Origin: an uncultured Holophagaceae bacterium
GTDB taxonomy: Bacteria; Acidobacteriota; Holophagae; Holophagales; Holophagaceae
Direction of reading: 5' to 3'
Assembly: GCA_903937385.1 (NCBI GenBank)
Contig: CAIZZF010000021.1
Span: forward strand, 1 to 35,947
DNA: 35,947 bases
Below are positions 31,823 to 35,947 of the stretch, piece by piece. Each line of letters begins with the position of its first letter. Position 1 is the first letter of the stretch. The notes below the pieces were generated by a model. It did not search any database and was not told the DNA's origin. It saw only the letters and a program-made list of their open reading frames with translations. The position numbers were made by a program, and so were the translations under genes.

Positions 31823-33525
31823 GCCGCCTGGACTGGCTCGTCCTCGGCGCCGCCCTGCTGTTCGTGGTGCTGTGGGGCCTCTACAAGGGCCGCGGCGCCA
31901 CCACCGGCGACCACTACATCGGCGGCGGCCGGGACCACCGCTGGTGGCTCATCGGCCTCTCGATCATCGCCACCCAGACCAGCGCCATCACGTTCCTGTC
32001 GACGCCGGGCCAGGCCTACGTGGACGGCATGCGCTTCGTGCAGTTCTACTTCGGCCTGCCCCTGGCCGCCATCGTGCTGTCCATCTGGGCCATCCCCCTC
32101 TACCACCGGCTGAAGGTGTCCACGGCCTACGAGATCCTCGAGGCCCGCTTCGACCTGAAGACCCGCCTGCTGGCGGCCTGCCTCTTCCTGATCCAGCGCA
32201 GCCTGGCCGTGGGCATCACCATCTTCGCCCCGGCCCTGGTGCTCTCGGTACTGCTGGGCTGGAGCATCCACGCGAACATCCTCCTCATCGGCGTGCTGGT
32301 CATGACCTACACCGTGGTGGGCGGCACCAAGGCCGTGGCCTGGGCCCACAGCTCGCAGATGGTGATCATCGCCTGCGGCATGCTGCTGGCGGGGCTCATG
32401 ACCGTCCACCGCCTGCCCGCCCACGTGAGCCTCGGCGACGCCCTGCACGTGGCAGGCGGCCTGGGCCGCCTGAACGTCATCGACCCGCACTTCGACCTCA
32501 ACAACCGCTACAACCTCTGGTCCGGGCTCATCGGCGGCTTCTTCCTCATGCTGTCCTACTTCGGCACGGACCAGTCTCAGGTGCAGCGCTACCTGGCGGG
32601 CAGCTCCATCACCCAGAGTCGCCTGGGCCTGCTGCTCAATGGCATGGTCAAGGTGCCCTTGCAGTTCCTGGTCCTGCTGCTGGGCGCCCTGGTCTTCGTG
32701 TTCTACCAGTTCCACACGCCGCCCCTGTTCTTCAACCCGGGCCCGGTGAAGCAGGTGCTGGCGGGCCCCGATGCCGCCGCCTACCGCACGCTCGAGACGA
32801 AGTTCACCCAGGCCCGGGAGGCCCAGAGCCAGCGGGCCGAAGCCTTCGTGGCGGCCCGACACAGCGGCGACGCGGCCCAGACTGAAGCCGCCAAGCGGCA
32901 CTTTCAGCAGGCTCACGCCGAGAGCGAAATGATCCGGCGGGAGGGCGTGGCTCTCATCGAGAAGGCCAACCCCGGCACCAACCCCAGCGACACGAACTAC
33001 ATCTTCCTGGCCTACGTGCTGAGCAGCCTGCCCGCGGGCCTGGTGGGCCTGGTGCTGGCGGCGGTGTTCTCGGGCTCCATGTCCTCCATGTCCGGGGAGA
33101 TCAGCGCCCTGGGGGCCACCACGGTGGTGGACCTGTGGCGGCGTCTCGTTGGCGGCAGCGGCACGCGCGAAGTCTGGGTGGGCCGCCTCGCCACCTTCGC
33201 CTGGGGCGGCTTCGCCATGGCCTTTGCGGAGTACGCCGCCCGCCTGGGCTCGCTCATCGAGGCCGTGAACATCCTGGGCTCGCTGTTCTACGGCACCATC
33301 CTCGGCATCTTCATCACGGCCTTCTTCGTCAAGCGCGTGCAGGGCGGCACCGCCTTCTACGCTGCCCTGGTCGCCGAAGCCGGCGTGCTGCTCTGCTTCA
33401 AGTTCACCGCCATCTCCTTCCTCTGGTACAACGTCATCGGCTGCCTCGCCGTGGTGGGCCTGGCCTACGCCTTCAGCCTCTTCCAGGCCCCCCGGAAGGA
33501 CGCCACCGAACCCCTGGGCGCCTGA
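31819..33525 (+). CDS. Sodium:solute symporter (SSS family)
   Basis: 568 residues with about 13 membrane helices. LVLGAALLFVVLWGLYKGRG opens the first and WWLIGLSIIATQTSAITFLS carries the helix-1 sodium-site region. SYFGTDQSQVQRYLAGSS is the family's loop after helix 6. GLVLAAVFSGSMSSMSGEIS is the sodium-binding helix 8 (Ser-rich). Residues about 315-395 form a soluble helical insert rich in Ala/Glu/Arg (RTLETKFTQAREAQSQRAEA) that is not in the smallest family members. The substrate is unknown. Coupling to the PIG-L deacetylase suggests a sugar or sugar acid, or the acetate set free, but this is inference. Translation probably depends on the overlapping small gene. Confidence 0.92.
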   Translation: MSRLDWLVLGAALLFVVLWGLYKGRGATTGDHYIGGGRDHRWWLIGLSIIATQTSAITFLSTPGQAYVDGMRFVQFYFGLPLAAIVLSIWAIPLYHRLKVSTAYEILEARFDLKTRLLAACLFLIQRSLAVGITIFAPALVLSVLLGWSIHANILLIGVLVMTYTVVGGTKAVAWAHSSQMVIIACGMLLAGLMTVHRLPAHVSLGDALHVAGGLGRLNVIDPHFDLNNRYNLWSGLIGGFFLMLSYFGTDQSQVQRYLAGSSITQSRLGLLLNGMVKVPLQFLVLLLGALVFVFYQFHTPPLFFNPGPVKQVLAGPDAAAYRTLETKFTQAREAQSQRAEAFVAARHSGDAAQTEAAKRHFQQAHAESEMIRREGVALIEKANPGTNPSDTNYIFLAYVLSSLPAGLVGLVLAAVFSGSMSSMSGEISALGATTVVDLWRRLVGGSGTREVWVGRLATFAWGGFAMAFAEYAARLGSLIEAVNILGSLFYGTILGIFITAFFVKRVQGGTAFYAALVAEAGVLLCFKFTAISFLWYNVIGCLAVVGLAYAFSLFQAPRKDATEPLGA

Positions 33526-33565
33526 GGCAAGTCGAGAAAAAAGGTCACTGAAAAAGGCTTTTTTG

Positions 33566-33914
33566 CCACCGATGAACACCGATAAAAACTGATGAAAAGC
33601 TGATAAAGCAAAAGGCTCACCACGAAGGTCACGAAGACTACGAAGAAGAGCATGGCCCCTCGGGGGGCCACAAGGCCCGCACCATCAGGGGTAGCGACCA
33701 CACTGCACGGGTTGGATCCCGGGGGCGGACCCGTGCGGGATGTGTCGGCGCATCTTCGTGTCTTCGTGTCTTCGTGGTGGATCCTTTTTCATTTCAACCC
33801 ATGCGCCGGACCTCCGGCATGGGACGTTGGTGGAGGTCCATCACTGCCCGAATGGGCGGAGCAGGGCCGTTAACCCGGGATTCTTATCATGCTTTTATCG
33901 GTGTTCATCGGTGG
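33566..33914. repeat. Palindromic element G: ACCGAT-type outer arms
   Basis: The outer arms at 33566-33587 and 33893-33914 pair perfectly over 22 bp and are built of two ACCGAT units (ACCGATGA then ACACCGATAA). GAAAAGCTGATAAAG next to the left arm repeats the pattern. The arms are 305 bases apart, because an ACGAAG-type palindrome and two GC-rich hairpins lie between them. Element H carries the same arm sequence. Confidence 0.85.
33618..33779. repeat. Inner palindrome of element G: ACGAAG type
   Basis: The left arm 33618-33645 and right arm 33754-33779 carry three ACGAAG units each. The right arm is identical to the 3' arm of element F over 26 bases. The left arm has two extra bases and small changes (GGT, CTA in place of AC). 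The arms are separated by about 108 bases of GC-rich hairpin sequence. The whole unit is enclosed by the ACCGAT-type arms. Confidence 0.85.
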
Positions 33915-34049
33915 TTAAAGCTTTCTTTGCTGTGACCACAACGGCCCTTGGTTGCGCCATTGCGGATCGCCATATCGCGATCGATGCCTGTGGTTGTATC
34001 GTGTTCCCAAGGCACCCCCCCACAGACGCATTCACTTGGAGGCACTCGC

Positions 34050-35675
34050 ATGGACGGCTTGATGATGGCGTTCCCGCTCACGCTCCCGCACCTCTTCCAG
34101 CGGGCGGCTGACTACTATCCCGAGGTGGAGATCGTCTCGCGCCGCCCGGACAAGAGCCTGCACCGGACCAACTATGCGGAGTTCCACGGCCGCGCCCAGC
34201 AGCTGGCCAACGCCCTGAAGCGGCTCGGCCTGAAGCCGGGCGAGCGGGTGGCCACCCTGGCCTGGAACCACTCCCGCCACCTGGAGGCCTACTTCGCCAT
34301 CCCGCTGGCCGAGGGCGTCTTCCACACCCTGAATCCGCGCCTCTCGCCAACGGACCTCTCCTACATCATGAACGACGCCGAGGACGTCATGCTCCTCGTC
34401 GACGACGTGCTGCTGCCGGTCTGGGAGAAGCTGAAGGCCGATGTGAAGGTGCGCCAGGTGGTGGTCTGGGCCCACGGCCAGGACCTGCCTGAAGGCACCC
34501 TCGACTACGAGCAGCTCATCGCCGCCGAGCCCGCGTCCTACGAGATCCCCGCCATCGACGAGAACCAGGCCGCGGGCCTCTGCTACACCTCCGGCACCAC
34601 CGGCCGGCCCAAGGGCGTCCTCTACTCGCATCGGGCCCTGGTGCTGCACTCCATGGTCAGCGCCCTGCCCGACGTACTCGGCGCGTCCTTCACCGATGTG
34701 GTGATGCCCGTGGTGCCCATGTTCCACGTGAACGCCTGGGGCCTGCCCTTCACCTGCACCATGATTGGCGCCAAGCAGGTCTTCCCCGGCCCGCACCTGG
34801 ACGCCGTGAGCCTCCTGGACCTTATGGCCGGTGAGGGCGTCACCAAGACTGCCGGGGTGCCCACCATCTGGCTCAGCCTGCTGGATGCGCTGGACAAGGC
34901 CCCCCCCGGGACCTGGGACCTCTCGAAGCTGAATGAGATCATCTCCGGTGGCGCGGCCGCCCCGCCCTCCATGATCGAGCGCTTCGAGCGGGACCACGGC
35001 CTCCACGTGGTCCAGGCCTGGGGCATGACCGAGATGACCCCCCTGGGCACCGTGAGCCGCATCAAGCCCAGCCTCGCGGGCCTGCCTGCGGAGGAGAAGC
35101 TGGCCCTGCGCGCCACCCAGGGCCTGCCCGTGCCCCTCGTGGAGGTCCGCGTCGAGTCCCTGGAAGGCCCCGCGCCTTGGGACGGCAAGGCCATGGGCGA
35201 GCTGATGGTGCGCGGCCCCTTCATCGCCAGCGCCTACTTCAAGAACCCCGCCGAGGCCACCAAGTTCACCGAGGACGGCTGGTTCCGCACGGGCGACATC
35301 GTCACCACCAGCCCCGAGGGCTACGTCCGCATCACGGACCGCAGCAAGGACCTGATCAAGTCCGGCGGCGAGTGGATCAGCAGTGTGGACCTGGAGAACG
35401 CCCTCATCGGCCACCCGGCCGTGGCGGAGGCCGCCGTGGTGGCCGTGCCGCATCCCAAGTGGGACGAGCGACCCGTAGCCTGCGTGGTGCTACGCCCCGG
35501 CGCGTCGGCCACGCCCGACGAGCTGCGGGCGTTCCTGGCCCCCAAGTTCGCCAAGTTCTGGCTGCCCGACGCCTACCTCTTCCTGGAGGCGATCCCCCGC
35601 ACCGCCACCGGCAAGTTCATGAAGATGGCCCTGCGCAAACAGCTCAAAGACTTCCGCTGGTCCGGCAACGAGTGA
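34050..35675 (+). CDS. Fatty-acid/acyl-CoA ligase (AMP-forming, AlkK-like)
   Basis: 541 residues from MDGLMMAFPLTLPHLFQRAA, with GGAGG (34037-34041) upstream; the 34 codons before that ATG lack family similarity. An adenylate-forming enzyme, acid plus ATP to acyl-AMP and then acyl-CoA. CYTSGTTGRPKGVLYSHRAL is the AMP-binding P-loop motif. AWGMTEMTPLGTV is A5-like and GWFRTGDIVTTSPEGYVRIT is A7. DRSKDLIKSGGEWISSVDLE is A8, and PRTATGKFMKMALRKQL holds the A10 catalytic Lys. The N-terminal part is typical of the AlkK-type medium/long-chain group. Monocistronic, ending at element H. Chain length cannot be set from sequence. Confidence 0.92.
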   Translation: MDGLMMAFPLTLPHLFQRAADYYPEVEIVSRRPDKSLHRTNYAEFHGRAQQLANALKRLGLKPGERVATLAWNHSRHLEAYFAIPLAEGVFHTLNPRLSPTDLSYIMNDAEDVMLLVDDVLLPVWEKLKADVKVRQVVVWAHGQDLPEGTLDYEQLIAAEPASYEIPAIDENQAAGLCYTSGTTGRPKGVLYSHRALVLHSMVSALPDVLGASFTDVVMPVVPMFHVNAWGLPFTCTMIGAKQVFPGPHLDAVSLLDLMAGEGVTKTAGVPTIWLSLLDALDKAPPGTWDLSKLNEIISGGAAAPPSMIERFERDHGLHVVQAWGMTEMTPLGTVSRIKPSLAGLPAEEKLALRATQGLPVPLVEVRVESLEGPAPWDGKAMGELMVRGPFIASAYFKNPAEATKFTEDGWFRTGDIVTTSPEGYVRITDRSKDLIKSGGEWISSVDLENALIGHPAVAEAAVVAVPHPKWDERPVACVVLRPGASATPDELRAFLAPKFAKFWLPDAYLFLEAIPRTATGKFMKMALRKQLKDFRWSGNE

Positions 35676-35708
35676 GGCCGATTCACACGCAAAGAAAAAA
35701 ACTGATCA

Positions 35709-35812
35709 CCACCGATGAACACCGATAAGTGCTGATAAACACCGATAAAAGAACAATAAAAGACAAGAACACATGTTCCTTTATTTCTTTCTCTATCAGC
35801 TTTTAATCGGTT
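35709..35812. repeat. Palindromic element H (ACCGAT family), degraded
   Basis: The left arm has three ACCGAT units (35711-35746). CCGATAAGTGCTGATA (35722-35737) pairs imperfectly with 35794-35810, TATCAGCTTTTAATCGG. The centre holds GAACA-CA-TGTTC (35767-35778). The first 20 bases of the left arm equal those of element G's outer arm. It lies between the ligase and the opposing transposase tail. The missing half of the right arm suggests decay or a deletion next to the mobile element. Confidence 0.7.
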
Positions 35813-35822
35813 CCTCGCTGTT

Positions 35823-35947
35823 TCAGGTGGGTAACGGGGTAACGGCCCCCAGCGGCGAGCCCCAAAGGGGTGCGAGTCCATCGAATCGAAGCTTGCCTGC
35901 GATGAGGTAGGCGATGGCCACGATGTTGCGGACGGTCCGATAGCCTC
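35823..35947 (-). CDS. Transposase-like C-terminus (truncated by the window edge)
   Basis: The minus-strand frame from 35945 gives 40 residues to TGA at 35823-35825, reading GYRTVRNIVAIAYLIAGKLR and then FDGLAPLWGSPLGAVTPLPT. The GYRTVRN/IVAIAYL pattern is like the last conserved helix of DDE transposases of the IS4-type group ('GxRxVxNfiaiaYlxaGkL'). Too little is visible to name the family. The longer overlapping minus frame that begins at 35881 is not supported. It marks the right side of the window as a second mobile-element boundary. Confidence 0.45.
   Translation of the reverse strand, partial: GYRTVRNIVAIAYLIAGKLRFDGLAPLWGSPLGAVTPLPT

Larger units (their letters stand above)
33526..34049. 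other. Gene-free, highly structured region between symporter and acyl-CoA ligase
   Basis: 524 bases with no credible protein frame. It contains nested palindromes (outer 33566-33914, inner 33618-33779), a GC-rich stem in the inner loop (GCACGGGT with ACCCGTGC, around 33693-33749), and another hairpin around GCCGGA-CC-TCCGGC near 33810. The last 135 bases hold no clear promoter; only the ligase ribosome site GGAGG (34037-34041) is obvious. Confidence 0.7.

Noticed and set aside
31750-33579. 609-residue minus-strand frame antisense to the symporter
   Set aside because: It is His/Glu/Val-rich without motifs; the plus strand encodes clear membrane helices.
35573-35881. 102-residue minus-strand frame near the right edge
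   Set aside because: It covers palindrome H and the 3' end of the ligase gene and shows no family features; the transposase-like tail is in a different frame.

Overview
The window looks like chromosomal DNA of a high-GC, probably Gram-negative, motile bacterium. Several traits would fit the Holophagae branch of Acidobacteriota (Geothrix/Holophaga-like): a eukaryote-type citrate synthase next to an ATP-citrate-lyase-like gene pair, a CheB-CheR-PAS fusion, a large secreted PIG-L deacetylase coupled to a sodium:solute symporter, and many intergenic palindromes. That placement is inferred from gene content, not from a marker comparison. I saw no tRNA, rRNA, CRISPR array or complete prophage.

Layout. 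The left edge (1-460) holds the tail of an ISL3-like transposase, insertion-sequence-end-like repeats and a palindromic element. Then come motB-motA (minus), a divergent deoxyhypusine-synthase-like gene, a membrane methyltransferase head-to-head with gluQ, and rpsT. Next are an N-terminal transketolase half, argS and pyrG, followed by two small genes on the minus strand (VOC and ACT proteins). The centre (11.6-17 kb) carries two ATP-citrate-lyase-like subunits converging on gltA. After that come a DUF3187-like outer membrane protein, lysS, a DegT aminotransferase, a PilZ protein, rplI and an HU gene with a duplicated 3' end. A two-gene signalling operon (CheB-CheR-PAS and a hybrid histidine kinase) occupies 23.4-29.0 kb on the minus strand. 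A coupled trio follows (PIG-L deacetylase, a 39-residue membrane peptide, symporter), then an acyl-CoA ligase. The right edge has a second transposase-like tail.

How the genes work together. Translation and nucleotide genes (gluQ, rpsT, argS, pyrG, lysS, rplI) are mixed with central carbon genes. Citrate synthase and the ATP-citrate-lyase-like proteins could act on the two directions of the citrate node. MotA/B powers the flagellum. PilZ and the PAS-rich kinase/CheBR pair are regulatory.

The most unusual non-coding signal is a set of at least eight long inverted repeats. They belong to about five unrelated sequence families but share one design: a purine-rich 5' arm, mostly built of short 7-9 nt quasi-repeats, and a matching pyrimidine-rich 3' arm. 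All sit at gene 3' ends, none lies in a divergent promoter region, and one is nested inside another. I regard this set as the best candidate for an undescribed system here. The atypically long ATP-citrate-lyase-like alpha subunit and the deoxyhypusine-synthase homologue with altered substrate residues come next.
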